The notes under the pieces were generated by a model. That model did not search any database and had not been told where the DNA came from. It worked only from the letters and a program-made list of their open reading frames with translations. Below are positions 32,925 through 41,210 of a stretch of 64,000 nt of DNA, in pieces. Numbering within the stretch: position 1 is the first letter of the stretch; each line of letters begins with the position of its first letter. This DNA comes from Isoptericola halotolerans (lineage in GTDB: Bacteria; Actinomycetota; Actinomycetes; Actinomycetales; Cellulomonadaceae): NCBI RefSeq assembly GCF_013149785.1, contig NZ_JABEZU010000001.1:186001-250000 (forward strand). The letters are read 5' to 3'. A program made the position numbers and the translations under genes.

Positions 32925-33896
32925 ATGGCTCTCCTCACGGCCCCGACCGAGCCGTCCTCGGTCGGCCCTCCCCTCTCGCTCGAGCCCTCGAGCCGCCGCC
33001 TCGGTGAGAAGTTCATCGTGGCGCTCCTCTTCGGCGCCGCTGCCCTCGCCGTGCTCATCACGGTCGGCATCGTGCTGGCGATCGCCGGGCCGACGATCGA
33101 GTTCTTCCGCCAGGTCCCGTTCTCCCGCTTCTTCTCCACCGAGGCCTGGGCACCGAACTTCGTCCCCGACGGGTTCGGCGTGTACAACATCCTGGCGGGG
33201 ACCGCTGCCATCGTCCTGTACTCCTGCATGATCGCGCTGCCGGCAGGCCTGGGGGCCGCGATCTACCTCAACGAGTACGCCAGCCATCGGGCCCGCAGGA
33301 TCCTCAAGCCGGTGCTCGAGGTTCTCGAGGGCATCCCCACCGTCGTCTACGGACTGTTCGCTCTCGCCTTCGTCGCTCCGCTGCTGCAGGAGATCTGGCC
33401 CACGTTCGTGCCGGGCAAGCTCGGTGACCCTCCCGGTTTCCAGTTCGTGCTCTCCGCGGGCGTCGTGCTGGGGATCATGATCATCCCGACGGTCGCCTCG
33501 GTGTCCCAGGACGCCATGAGCGCCATCCCTCACGGCCTGCGCGAGGCCGCCTACGGCCTCGGCAGCACCAAGATGCAGGTCGCCACGAAGGTCGTCGTCC
33601 CCTCGGCGTTCTCCGGCATCGTCGCCTCGTTCGTCCTCGGGCTGTCCCGAGCGGTGGGGGAGACCATGGTCGTGCTCATGGCCGCCGGCGCGATCGCGAA
33701 CCTGACCCTGTGGCCGAACGATCCGGTGCTGACGATGACCGCCTTCATCGGCCGTACAGCCACCGGTGACGTCGGCTTTGGCACCACGACCTACTACACG
33801 CTGTTCGCCGTCGCGGCCCTGCTGTTCGTCATCACGCTCGTGGTCAACATGATCAGCATCGCCCTCGTGCGCAAGTTCCGAGAGGTCTACGAATGA
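32925..33896 (+). CDS. pstC: Phosphate ABC transporter permease PstC
   Basis: A 323-residue membrane protein with about six helices. The long periplasmic loop after the first helix and the segment EVLEGIPTVVYGLFALAFV are typical of PstC. The EAA loop is LREAAYGLGSTKMQVATKVVVP. ATG 32925 is preferred over GTG 32913, which sits directly on the AGGAA site. The pstA start overlaps its stop by four bases (ATGA). Confidence 0.94.
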   Translation: MALLTAPTEPSSVGPPLSLEPSSRRLGEKFIVALLFGAAALAVLITVGIVLAIAGPTIEFFRQVPFSRFFSTEAWAPNFVPDGFGVYNILAGTAAIVLYSCMIALPAGLGAAIYLNEYASHRARRILKPVLEVLEGIPTVVYGLFALAFVAPLLQEIWPTFVPGKLGDPPGFQFVLSAGVVLGIMIIPTVASVSQDAMSAIPHGLREAAYGLGSTKMQVATKVVVPSAFSGIVASFVLGLSRAVGETMVVLMAAGAIANLTLWPNDPVLTMTAFIGRTATGDVGFGTTTYYTLFAVAALLFVITLVVNMISIALVRKFREVYE

Positions 33897-34813
33897 GACA
33901 GTCAGGTCGTACGCGGGTCGCGGTCGACGCGGCGCGAGCCAGCGCGTCGACGCTCGAGCGCCGCGGGATCGACGTCAAGGGCGAGCTCTTCCGGGCCGTG
34001 CTTCTCTTCTGCGTCGTCATCGGCGTCGTCATGCTCGCCACCCTGCTGATCTACGTGACCATCGCCGGCTGGCCCCGCCTCGACGTGAACCTGTTCACGC
34101 AGATGCCCTCGACGCGGGACCCGCAGACCTCGGGGTTCCTCCCGGCGATCGTCGGCACGATCTACGTCATGTTCGGCGTGCTGATCACCACCGTGCCGAT
34201 CGGGGTCAGCGCGGCGATCTACCTCGAGGAGTACGCCGACGCGAGCAAGTGGTACAACCGCTTCATCGAGACCAACATCCAGAATCTCGCCGCCGTGCCT
34301 TCCATCGTCTTCGGCATCCTGGGCCTGGCGTTCATCGTCCGGGGACCGTGGGGTCTGGGGTTCGTGGCGTTCGCCGGCTCGCTGACCCTCATGATGATGG
34401 TGCTTCCCACGGTGATCATCGCCTCTCGGGAGGCCATCCGCGGGGTACCGAGCACGCTGCGCCAGGCCTCGCTCGGCCTGGGCGCGACCCGGTGGCAGAC
34501 GGTCTCGCGGCAGGTGCTCCCGGTCGCCTTCCCCGGCGTCCTCACCGGCACGATCCTCGCGATGTCCCGGGCGATCGGGGAGACGGCCCCGCTGCTCCTC
34601 GTCGGGGCGACCACGTTCGTGCGGTTCCTGCCCGAGGGGCTGTTCGAGGGCGCGTACTCCGTGATGACCGTGCAGATCTTCCAGTGGGCGATGCGTCCCC
34701 AGGAAGAGTTCCGCACGCTGGCCGCGGCCGGTTCGATCGTGCTCGTCGCGCTGCTGCTGCTCATGAACTCCGTCGCGATCTGGCTGCGCAACAAGTACAG
34801 CCGCGAGTACTGA
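33893..34813 (+). CDS. pstA: Phosphate ABC transporter permease PstA
   Basis: A 306-residue permease partner of PstC. It has six helices, the conserved NLAAVPSIVFGILGLAFIV segment, and the EAA loop LRQASLGLGATRWQTVSRQVLP. The ATG overlaps the pstC stop. The N-terminal 40 residues are Arg/Ala-rich and cytosolic. The C-terminus ends NKYSREY as in the family. Inorganic phosphate, and by mistake arsenate, passes through the PstA-PstC channel. Confidence 0.94.
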   Translation: MRQSGRTRVAVDAARASASTLERRGIDVKGELFRAVLLFCVVIGVVMLATLLIYVTIAGWPRLDVNLFTQMPSTRDPQTSGFLPAIVGTIYVMFGVLITTVPIGVSAAIYLEEYADASKWYNRFIETNIQNLAAVPSIVFGILGLAFIVRGPWGLGFVAFAGSLTLMMMVLPTVIIASREAIRGVPSTLRQASLGLGATRWQTVSRQVLPVAFPGVLTGTILAMSRAIGETAPLLLVGATTFVRFLPEGLFEGAYSVMTVQIFQWAMRPQEEFRTLAAAGSIVLVALLLLMNSVAIWLRNKYSREY

Positions 34814-34843
34814 CCCATGAACGCCCGGAAGAAGGACTCAGAG

Positions 34844-35704
34844 ATGACCGACCAGGCAACCCGCGCCGCCGGCCCGGTGCCCAGCCCACAGCGTGCCGTG
34901 CGGGACGTCCCCGACGTCCCGAAGGAGCCGGTGTTCACCACCCAGGACCTCAACATCCACTACGGCGACTTCCACGCCGTGACCGATGTGTCCATGGAGT
35001 TCGGCAAGAACGAGATCACCGCCCTGATCGGCCCCTCCGGCTGCGGCAAGTCGACGGTGCTGCGGTGCCTCAACCGCATGAACGACCTGATCCCGACGGC
35101 GCGGGTGTCCGGCGAGGTCCGGTACCACGGCATCGAGCTGTACGGGCCGAAGATCGACCCGATCGAGGTGCGTCGCCGGATCGGCATGGTGTTCCAGAAG
35201 GCGAACCCGTTCCCCAAGTCCATCTACGACAACATCGCCTACGGGCCCCGCGTGACGGGGATGAAGGTCGACAGCATGGACGACCTCGTCGAGCAGACGC
35301 TGCGGCGCGCTGCGTTGTGGGACGAGGTCAAGGACAAGCTGAAGCAGAACGCCTACGGGCTCTCGGGCGGCCAGCAGCAGCGCCTGTGCATCGCCCGCGC
35401 CATCGCGACGAACCCCGATGTCGTCCTCATGGACGAGCCGTGCTCGGCGCTGGACCCGATCGCCACCCTGCGGATCGAGGAGCTCATGGCCGAGCTGCGG
35501 GAGAGCTACACGATCATCATCGTGACCCACAACATGCAGCAGGCGGCCCGGGTCTCCGACCGGACCGCGTTCTTCACGGTGAAGGTCAACGAGACGACCG
35601 GGGACAGGACCGGCGGTCTCGTCGAGTTCGACAGGACCACGACGATCTTCGAGAACCCGTCGGACCAGCGGACGGAAGGCTACATCTCCGGGCGGTTCGG
35701 GTGA
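34844..35704 (+). CDS. pstB: Phosphate ABC transporter ATPase PstB
   Basis: A 286-residue ATPase. Walker A is GPSGCGKST, the Q-loop [22 protein letters not shown] is diagnostic for PstB, the signature is [14 protein letters not shown], and Walker B is [13 protein letters not shown]. The start at ATG 34844 has AAGGA eight bases upstream; an ATG at 34817 lacks such a site. The C-terminal part contains a short acidic insertion ([11 protein letters not shown]) before the family ending [17 protein letters not shown]. The next gene overlaps its stop (GTGA). Confidence 0.95.
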   Translation: MTDQATRAAGPVPSPQRAVRDVPDVPKEPVFTTQDLNIHYGDFHAVTDVSMEFGKNEITALIGPSGCGKSTVLRCLNRMNDLIPTARVSGEVRYHGIELYGPKIDPIEVRRRIGMVFQKANPFPKSIYDNIAYGPRVTGMKVDSMDDLVEQTLRRAALWDEVKDKLKQNAYGLSGGQQQRLCIARAIATNPDVVLMDEPCSALDPIATLRIEELMAELRESYTIIIVTHNMQQAARVSDRTAFFTVKVNETTGDRTGGLVEFDRTTTIFENPSDQRTEGYISGRFG

Positions 35705-36426
35705 CCACCATGGCGGTCGCCGAGCTGCCCGTGGTTCCCGGCACGATGGACACCGTCGTCCTGGTCGATCCCGTCGTCGGCAGCGGAGCGCAGCTCGGTG
35801 CCGGGATGCGTGAGCGGGGGGTCGCCCTCCAGGCCTTCACCGATCCCTTGCTCGCGATCGCGCGCCTGGGCCGGGAGGCGGCCGATGCCGTGGTCGTGGC
35901 CGCCCGACTCGGAGCCGAGGTGTCCGCCCAGGTGGCCGGCATCGTCCGCGACGAGTTCTCGCTGCCGGTGCTGCTCGCGTACGACGGCGCCGACGTCGAC
36001 CTCATCGGCCCGGCGATCCTGGCAGGTGCGCAGCCGCTCGTGCACCTGCCGTACGACCCGGCCGAGCTGGCCGCCGCGGTGCGCCAGGTCCGTCCTGCCC
36101 GGGCGGTGCCTGCCGTCGTGCGGGCCGGGGAGCTCGTGCTCGACCCGTCGGGCTACGACGCCCAGCTCGCCGGACGCGGCATCGACCTGACGGTGCTCGA
36201 GTTCGAGGTTCTCCTCGAGCTGGCGTCGCGACAGGACCACGTGGTCTCCCGTGCCCAGCTCGTCGCGCGATGGCCCGAGTCGTCGGACCCGGACGAGAAG
36301 CTCATCGGCATCGTCGCACGGTTGCGGCGCAAGCTGGAGGGGCTCGGTCGCAGCGGTGCGATCCACACCGTCCGGGGCATCGGCTACCGGCTGGAGTCCC
36401 GGGTCTTCGAGCTCGGCCGGGGCTGA
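35701..36426 (+). CDS. OmpR/PhoB-type regulator with a degenerate receiver domain
   Basis: A 241-residue response-regulator-like protein. The C-terminal winged helix (about residues 145-235) is of the OmpR/PhoB type: [23 protein letters not shown], and [12 protein letters not shown]. The N-terminal domain (about 17-125) has the receiver pattern but lacks the key residues: where the phosphoacceptor Asp should follow DAVVV there is Ala67, and the conserved Lys before the Pro in the last strand is Leu. It is therefore unlikely to be phosphorylated by PhoR. The GTG start overlaps the pstB stop, making it the fifth gene of the pst operon. It may be an orphan regulator. Confidence 0.8.
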   Translation: MTTMAVAELPVVPGTMDTVVLVDPVVGSGAQLGAGMRERGVALQAFTDPLLAIARLGREAADAVVVAARLGAEVSAQVAGIVRDEFSLPVLLAYDGADVDLIGPAILAGAQPLVHLPYDPAELAAAVRQVRPARAVPAVVRAGELVLDPSGYDAQLAGRGIDLTVLEFEVLLELASRQDHVVSRAQLVARWPESSDPDEKLIGIVARLRRKLEGLGRSGAIHTVRGIGYRLESRVFELGRG

Positions 36427-36438
36427 CCGGCCGGCTGC

Positions 36439-37404
36439 TCAGCCGGCTGGTCGTAGCAGCTCGTCGAGGAGGCCGTGCACCCGCTGCGTGATGTCGTCGA
36501 CGATCCGGGTGATCTCGTCGGCGGGCCGGCCGGCGGGGTTGTCGATCGGCCAGTCCCGGTACTGCCTCCCGGGCACGACGGGGCAGGCGTCCCCGCAGCC
36601 CAGGGTGACGACCATGCGCGACGCCCGGATCACCTCGTCGGTGAGGGGCCGCGGCATCTCGGTGAGCTGGTCGACGCCCCGCCGAGCCAGCTCGGCCCGC
36701 ACACCCGGGTCGAGCCGGGACCAGGGCACGGTGCCGGCGGTGCGCACCCGGACCCGGGCCCCGGCGGCCGCCCGCAGCACTGCCGCGGCGATCTGCGAGC
36801 GGCCGGCGTTGTGCACGCAGACGAAGAGGACGTCGAGCGGGTGGGGGGCACCGGCGCCGTCCGCCCCGTCGGTCTCGCCGCGGGTGTCGACGGGGGCGAC
36901 CAGGGCGGCGAGCCGGTCAGCGGCGAACCGGGCGGTGAGGGCTGGCAGGTGGCGTCGGACCCGCGCCCGCGCCGCCAGCAGGTCGTAGCTGTCGGCCACG
37001 AACCGCGCCACCGTCTCCGGGGAGAGGGTGTCGGCGTGGTCCAGCGACAGCTCGTGCGTGATCCGGGCGAGCATCCGTGTGTGGTCGGCCGGGTCCACCG
37101 GCTCGGGGTGGACGCTGCTGGGCGCGGAGATCGCCGCGCCACCGAAGCGGACGAGGGCGTCCGGCGTCGGCCGGAACGCCGGCTCGCCGTCAGCCCCGGG
37201 AAGTGGCGCGAGCAGGCCTGCGTCCGCCATGGCCTCGAGGTGCGCACGGATCGCGGCGCGGTCACCGCTGGGCCCCGCGAGCGAGGAGGCGGTCGGCTGG
37301 CCGGAGGCGTCGGTGAGCACGACGGCGAGGAGCCGCAGCCGGTCGGGGTCGGCCATGCAGGTCACCTGCAACAGGCGCAGGCCCTCGTGGTCGACGCCGG
37401 TCAT
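36439..37404 (-). CDS. ArsC-type low-molecular-weight phosphatase with an N-terminal regulator-like domain
   Basis: A 321-residue fusion. The C-terminal domain (about 185-321) is a thioredoxin-coupled arsenate reductase: FVCVHNAGRSQ is the P-loop with nucleophilic Cys, and TLGCGDACPVVPGRQYRDW has the second Cys pair and catalytic Asp. A helical domain (about 105-175, with DLLAARARVRRHLPALTARFAADRL) precedes it, as in other three-domain ArsC proteins. The N-terminal 100 residues look like a worn ArsR winged helix (QVTCMADPDRLRLLAVVL) without the CxC site. It lies 31 bases downstream of an arsR gene and ends convergent with the pst operon. Confidence 0.8.
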   Translation of the reverse strand: MTGVDHEGLRLLQVTCMADPDRLRLLAVVLTDASGQPTASSLAGPSGDRAAIRAHLEAMADAGLLAPLPGADGEPAFRPTPDALVRFGGAAISAPSSVHPEPVDPADHTRMLARITHELSLDHADTLSPETVARFVADSYDLLAARARVRRHLPALTARFAADRLAALVAPVDTRGETDGADGAGAPHPLDVLFVCVHNAGRSQIAAAVLRAAAGARVRVRTAGTVPWSRLDPGVRAELARRGVDQLTEMPRPLTDEVIRASRMVVTLGCGDACPVVPGRQYRDWPIDNPAGRPADEITRIVDDITQRVHGLLDELLRPAG

Positions 37405-37435
37405 CGGTGCGGCGCAGGGTCGGGCGCGCCCAGTC

Positions 37436-37777
37436 TCAGCGCAGCAGGTCGCCGATCGCGTCGAGACGTGCCGGCTCGATCCCGTACCAGACCTCGCGGC
37501 CGGCCGGGCGACGGGTCAGCACCCCGGCCTCCGCCATGACCTTCAGATGGTGGGAGACCGTGGGTTGCCGCAACCCCAGCTCGCGGGTGAGGTCGGCGAC
37601 GCGGCTGGCGCCCTCCGGCGAGCTCCGGATCAGGCTGAGGATCTGCAGCCGGGTCGGGTCGGAGACGACGCGCAGCAGGCTCGCGGTGCTCTCCGCCTGC
37701 GCCCGGCTGAGGGTGGCCCGCAGCGAGGGCGACTCGACGGACGGCCGCGGCGACGGCGCGGGCTGGGCGGGCGACAT
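37436..37777 (-). CDS. ArsR family repressor without cysteines
   Basis: A 113-residue winged-helix protein with the full ArsR core: LLRVVSDPTRLQILSLI, then LTRELGLRQPTVSHHLKVMAEAGVL, and a wing. It has no cysteine at all: the CVCDL of metalloid-sensing ArsR proteins is replaced by RVADL. It should therefore not sense arsenite through the classical site. It is 24 bases after the APC permease stop and 31 bases before the ArsC fusion. A CGATCG-N8-CGATCG palindrome lies just upstream. Confidence 0.82.
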   Translation of the reverse strand: MSPAQPAPSPRPSVESPSLRATLSRAQAESTASLLRVVSDPTRLQILSLIRSSPEGASRVADLTRELGLRQPTVSHHLKVMAEAGVLTRRPAGREVWYGIEPARLDAIGDLLR

Positions 37778-37794
37778 TGCCCCAGAATACCTTT

Positions 37795-37814
37795 CGATCG
37801 GTCACGGTCGATCG
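37795..37814. promoter_or_regulatory. Palindrome upstream of the cysteine-free arsR
   Basis: CGATCG-gtcacggt-CGATCG spans 37795-37814 and covers the stop codon of the APC permease. On the minus strand, 37812-37797 reads ATCGA-ccgtga-CCGAT, close to the ATYGA-N6-TCGAT form of the other ars promoters. It may allow separate expression of the last two genes of the run. Confidence 0.5.
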
Positions 37815-39085
37815 ATCTGCCCTCGTGCGCGCTGCAGGCGGGCACCGCGCAGCACGAGCCCGACGGCCAGGACCCCGAGCCCGCTGAGGACCGCCGCGAC
37901 CGGCAGGGTCGCCACCAGCACCAGGCACGCCACCAGGCCGAAGACCTGCAGCACCCGGGGGAACAGCCGGTGCTCGGCCGTCTGCGTGAACGCCGAGGCG
38001 TTGGCGACCGCGTAGTAGAGCAGCACCCCGACGCTGGAGAACCCGATCGCACCGCGCAGGTCCACCGTCAGCACCAGGACCACGACGACGGCGGCGAGCG
38101 CCACCTCTGCCCGGTGCGGCACCCGGAACCGGGGGTGCACGGCGGCGAGCCACCGCGGCAGGTCGCCCTCGCGCGCCATCGCCAGCGACGTGCGCCCGAT
38201 GCCCGCCACGAGGGCGAGCAGCGCGCCGAGCGACGCGGCGGCCGCCCCGATGCGCACCACGACCCCCGCCCAGTCGGAGCCGTCCACCGCTGCCGCCAGC
38301 GGCGCCGTCGTCCCGGCGATCCCGTCCAGGCCCAGCGCGCCGAGCAAGGTCACCGCCACCAGGGTGTAGACGACGACGGCGCCGGCGAGCGCCAGCAGGA
38401 TCGCGCGGGGGATGGTTCGCCGCGGGTCGCGCACCTCCTCGCCCATCGTGGCGATGCGCGCGTACCCGGCGAACGCGAAGAACAGCAGCCCGGCGCCCTG
38501 CAGCACGCCGTAGAGGGCGGTCCAGCCGCCGTCGGCGAGGGAGCCGTCGGACCCCGCGCCGGGCAGCAGCCCGGGCGACCCGCTCCACACGACCGCCGTC
38601 CAGGTCGCCAGCGCCAGCAGCACCACCGTGACGATCCAGCGGGTCAGGCGTGCCGTCCGCGTCACCCCGCGGTAGTTCACGGCCGCCAGCGCGACGACGG
38701 CCAGCGCCGCGACGGGCCGCTCCCACCCGGCCGGCGCGGCGTAGGCGGCGAAGGTCAGCGCCATCGCCGCGCAGCTCGCCGTCTTGCCGATGACGAAGCC
38801 CCAGCCGGCGAGGTAGCCCCACCAGTGGCCGAGGCGCTCACGCCCGTACACGTACGTGCCGCCGGCGACCGGGTACTGGGCGGCGAGCTGTGCGGAGGAC
38901 GTGGCGTTGGCGTACGCCACGAGGGCCGCCAGGGCGAGCGCCGCGAGCAGCGCCCAGCCGGTGCCGGCAGGGAGCACGGCAGCCGCCGCGGGTCCGAACG
39001 CGGCGAAGACCCCGGCCCCGACCATGGAACCGAGGCCGATGGCGACGGCGTCCTTGGTCCCCAGGCGGCGGGCGAGCTCGGTCAT
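37802..39085 (-). CDS. APC superfamily amino acid permease
   Basis: A 427-residue protein with about twelve hydrophobic helices. GLGSMVGAGVFAAFGPAAA in the first helix and the GEEVRDPRRTIPRAIL segment are typical of APC amino acid/amine permeases. The ATG overlaps the stop of the CoA-disulfide reductase gene (ATGA) and follows GAGGAG. Its place inside an arsenic operon suggests transport of an amino acid tied to thiol supply, such as cystine, or of an organoarsenical; neither can be shown from sequence. Confidence 0.8.
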   Translation of the reverse strand: MTELARRLGTKDAVAIGLGSMVGAGVFAAFGPAAAAVLPAGTGWALLAALALAALVAYANATSSAQLAAQYPVAGGTYVYGRERLGHWWGYLAGWGFVIGKTASCAAMALTFAAYAAPAGWERPVAALAVVALAAVNYRGVTRTARLTRWIVTVVLLALATWTAVVWSGSPGLLPGAGSDGSLADGGWTALYGVLQGAGLLFFAFAGYARIATMGEEVRDPRRTIPRAILLALAGAVVVYTLVAVTLLGALGLDGIAGTTAPLAAAVDGSDWAGVVVRIGAAAASLGALLALVAGIGRTSLAMAREGDLPRWLAAVHPRFRVPHRAEVALAAVVVVLVLTVDLRGAIGFSSVGVLLYYAVANASAFTQTAEHRLFPRVLQVFGLVACLVLVATLPVAAVLSGLGVLAVGLVLRGARLQRARGQIDRP

Positions 39086-40785
39086 GCGGAGGTCTCCTCC
39101 TGGCCGCGCCGGTAGCGCTGGTAGGTCTTGTTGCCACCGGACAGGTTCGCGACGTCGAAGCCGAGGTGGCGCAGCACGTTCTGCCCGGCGTTGCCGGTGA
39201 CTCCCTTGTTGCAGTACGTCACCGTCGGCAGCGTCGGGTCGAGCTCGCCGGCGCGCGCCCGCAGCTCGGCCAGCGGGATGTGCACCGAGTCCTCGACGGC
39301 AGACTTCGCGCGGTCCTTGGCCGAGCGCACGTCGACCACCTGCACCTTCTCCCCGTCGTGGCGGCGCAGCTCCAGCTCGGCTGCGGAGACGAGCGGCGCA
39401 CGGCCGCTGATCGCGCCGTCGAGGGCCATGCCCGTGTAGTGCACCGGGTCCTTGGTGGTCGCGTACGTCGGGGCGTAGGCGAGGTCGAGGTGGAACAGGT
39501 CCTCGGCCTTCGCGCCGAAGGTGATCGCCGTGGCGAGCACGTCGATGCGCTTGTCCACCCCGGCCGGTCCCACCGCCTGCGCACCGAGCAGCCGCCCCGT
39601 GCCGCGGTCCGCGACGGCCTTGATCAGCATCTCCTGCCCACCCAGGTAGGTGGGGCGGTCCGGCTTGATGTTGTGCACGACGACGGGGTCGAACCCTGCC
39701 TCGCGGGCCCGGTCCTCGGTGAGCCCGGTCTGGGCCACGGCGAGGTCGAACACCCGCACGATCGAGGTGCCGAGGATGCCCCGGTGCTCCAGGTCGCCCC
39801 CGGTGAGGGCGTCCCCGGCGACTCGGCCCGTCTTGTTCGCCGTGGATCCGAGCGGGACCCACGTCGGTTCGCCGGTGACGAGGTCGAAGCTCTCGGCGAC
39901 GTCCCCCACGGCCCACACGTGGTCGACGTCGGTGCGCCCCTGGCGGTCGACGGCGACCGCGCCGGTCGTGCCGATCGTGACGCCCGCGGCACGGGCGAGG
40001 TCGAGGTTCGGGCGTACCCCGACCGCGACGATGACGACACCGGCGTCGAGGGTGCGGCCGGCGTCCCCGGCCGTGGCCTCCGCGACCTGCACGCCCCGCA
40101 CGGTGCCGTCGTCGTGCGTGGTGATGCCGGTGACGCGGGCCCCGGTCAGCAGCTCGACGCCGTGGGCACGCAGCTCGTCGTCGACCAGCCCGGCGACGTC
40201 GGCGTCCAGGCGGGGCATGGCGTGGCCCGTCATCTCGACCACGGTGACGTCGAGGCCGCGCTCGGTGAGCTGCTCGGCGGTCTCGAGCCCGATGTACCCG
40301 GCGCCGACGACGACGACGTGGCCCACCTCGCGCGTCTCGACCCACTGGCGGACCGCCCGCGCGTCGGAGGGGTTGCGCAGGGTGAACACGCCGTCGGCGT
40401 CGATGCCGGGCAGCGGCGGGACGACGGGGGAGACGCCGGTGGCGAGCACCAGCTCGTCGTAGTCGTCGGTGAACGTCTCGCCGGTGGCGAGGTCGCGCAC
40501 GGTGACGGTGCGCGCGGTGGCGTCCACGGCGGTGACCTCGTGGCCGGTGCGCACATCGATGCCGTAGCGCTTCGCGAACCAGGCGGCGTCGCGCGGGGTG
40601 AGCTCGTCGATGGTCTCGACCGTGCCGCCCAGGTAGTAGGGCAGCCCGCAGCCGGAGTAGGAGATGTCGAGGTCGCGCTCGTAGACCACGATCTCGGCCT
40701 CCTCCGAGCCGCGGCGCGCCTTGGCGGCGGCGGAGGTCCCGGCGGCGACCGACCCGACCACGACGATCTTCAGCCGGTCGCTCAC
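39082..40785 (-). CDS. CoA-disulfide reductase/NADH oxidase fused to a rhodanese domain
   Basis: A 567-residue flavoprotein. The FAD motif VVVGSVAAGTSAAAKARR and Cys46 in SYSGCGLPYY match CoA-disulfide reductases, where this Cys makes a mixed disulfide with CoA. The NAD motif VVVVGAGYIGLETAEQL is near residue 155. The C-terminal rhodanese domain (about 465-560) has its own Cys in TYCNKGVTGN. Such fusions reduce CoA disulfides, persulfides or polysulfides with NADH. The gene overlaps arsC upstream and the APC permease downstream by four bases each, so it belongs to the arsenic operon. Confidence 0.88.
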   Translation of the reverse strand: MSDRLKIVVVGSVAAGTSAAAKARRGSEEAEIVVYERDLDISYSGCGLPYYLGGTVETIDELTPRDAAWFAKRYGIDVRTGHEVTAVDATARTVTVRDLATGETFTDDYDELVLATGVSPVVPPLPGIDADGVFTLRNPSDARAVRQWVETREVGHVVVVGAGYIGLETAEQLTERGLDVTVVEMTGHAMPRLDADVAGLVDDELRAHGVELLTGARVTGITTHDDGTVRGVQVAEATAGDAGRTLDAGVVIVAVGVRPNLDLARAAGVTIGTTGAVAVDRQGRTDVDHVWAVGDVAESFDLVTGEPTWVPLGSTANKTGRVAGDALTGGDLEHRGILGTSIVRVFDLAVAQTGLTEDRAREAGFDPVVVHNIKPDRPTYLGGQEMLIKAVADRGTGRLLGAQAVGPAGVDKRIDVLATAITFGAKAEDLFHLDLAYAPTYATTKDPVHYTGMALDGAISGRAPLVSAAELELRRHDGEKVQVVDVRSAKDRAKSAVEDSVHIPLAELRARAGELDPTLPTVTYCNKGVTGNAGQNVLRHLGFDVANLSGGNKTYQRYRRGQEETSA

Positions 40786-41198
40786 GAGGCCACCGCCTCG
40801 ACGTCGAGCGAGGCGAGCAGGTCGCGCACGCGGCGTTCGATCTCGTCGCGGATGGGGCGTACGGCGTCGATGCCCTGACCGGCCGGGTCGTCGAGCGCCC
40901 AGTCCTCGTAGCGCTTGCCGGGGTAGATCGGGCAGGCGTCGCCGCAGCCCATGGTGATGACGACGTCGGAGGCCTGCACGGCGGCGTCGGTGAGCACCTT
41001 GGGCTGCTCGGCGCGCAGGTCGATGCCGCGCTCGAGCATCGCCTCGACCGCGACGGGGTTGATCGAGTCCTTCGGTGCGGAGCCGGCGGAGCGGACCTCG
41101 ACGGCGTCGCCCCCGAGGGCGCGCAGGAACCCGGCCGCCATCTGGGACCGGCCCGCGTTGTGGACGCAGACGAAGAGCACGGACGCAGGTGTGGACAT
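40782..41198 (-). CDS. arsC: Arsenate reductase ArsC (low-molecular-weight phosphatase type)
   Basis: A 138-residue enzyme reducing arsenate to arsenite. LFVCVHNAGRSQMA is the P-loop with nucleophilic Cys near residue 11, and TMGCGDACPIYPGKRYEDWALDDP holds the relay cysteines and general acid Asp. The length and motif set match thioredoxin- or mycothiol-linked ArsC proteins. It starts 12 bases after the ArsR-ArsC fusion and overlaps the next gene (ATGA). Confidence 0.92.
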   Translation of the reverse strand: MSTPASVLFVCVHNAGRSQMAAGFLRALGGDAVEVRSAGSAPKDSINPVAVEAMLERGIDLRAEQPKVLTDAAVQASDVVITMGCGDACPIYPGKRYEDWALDDPAGQGIDAVRPIRDEIERRVRDLLASLDVEAVAS

Positions 41199-41210
41199 GA
41201 GGTCCTCTTC

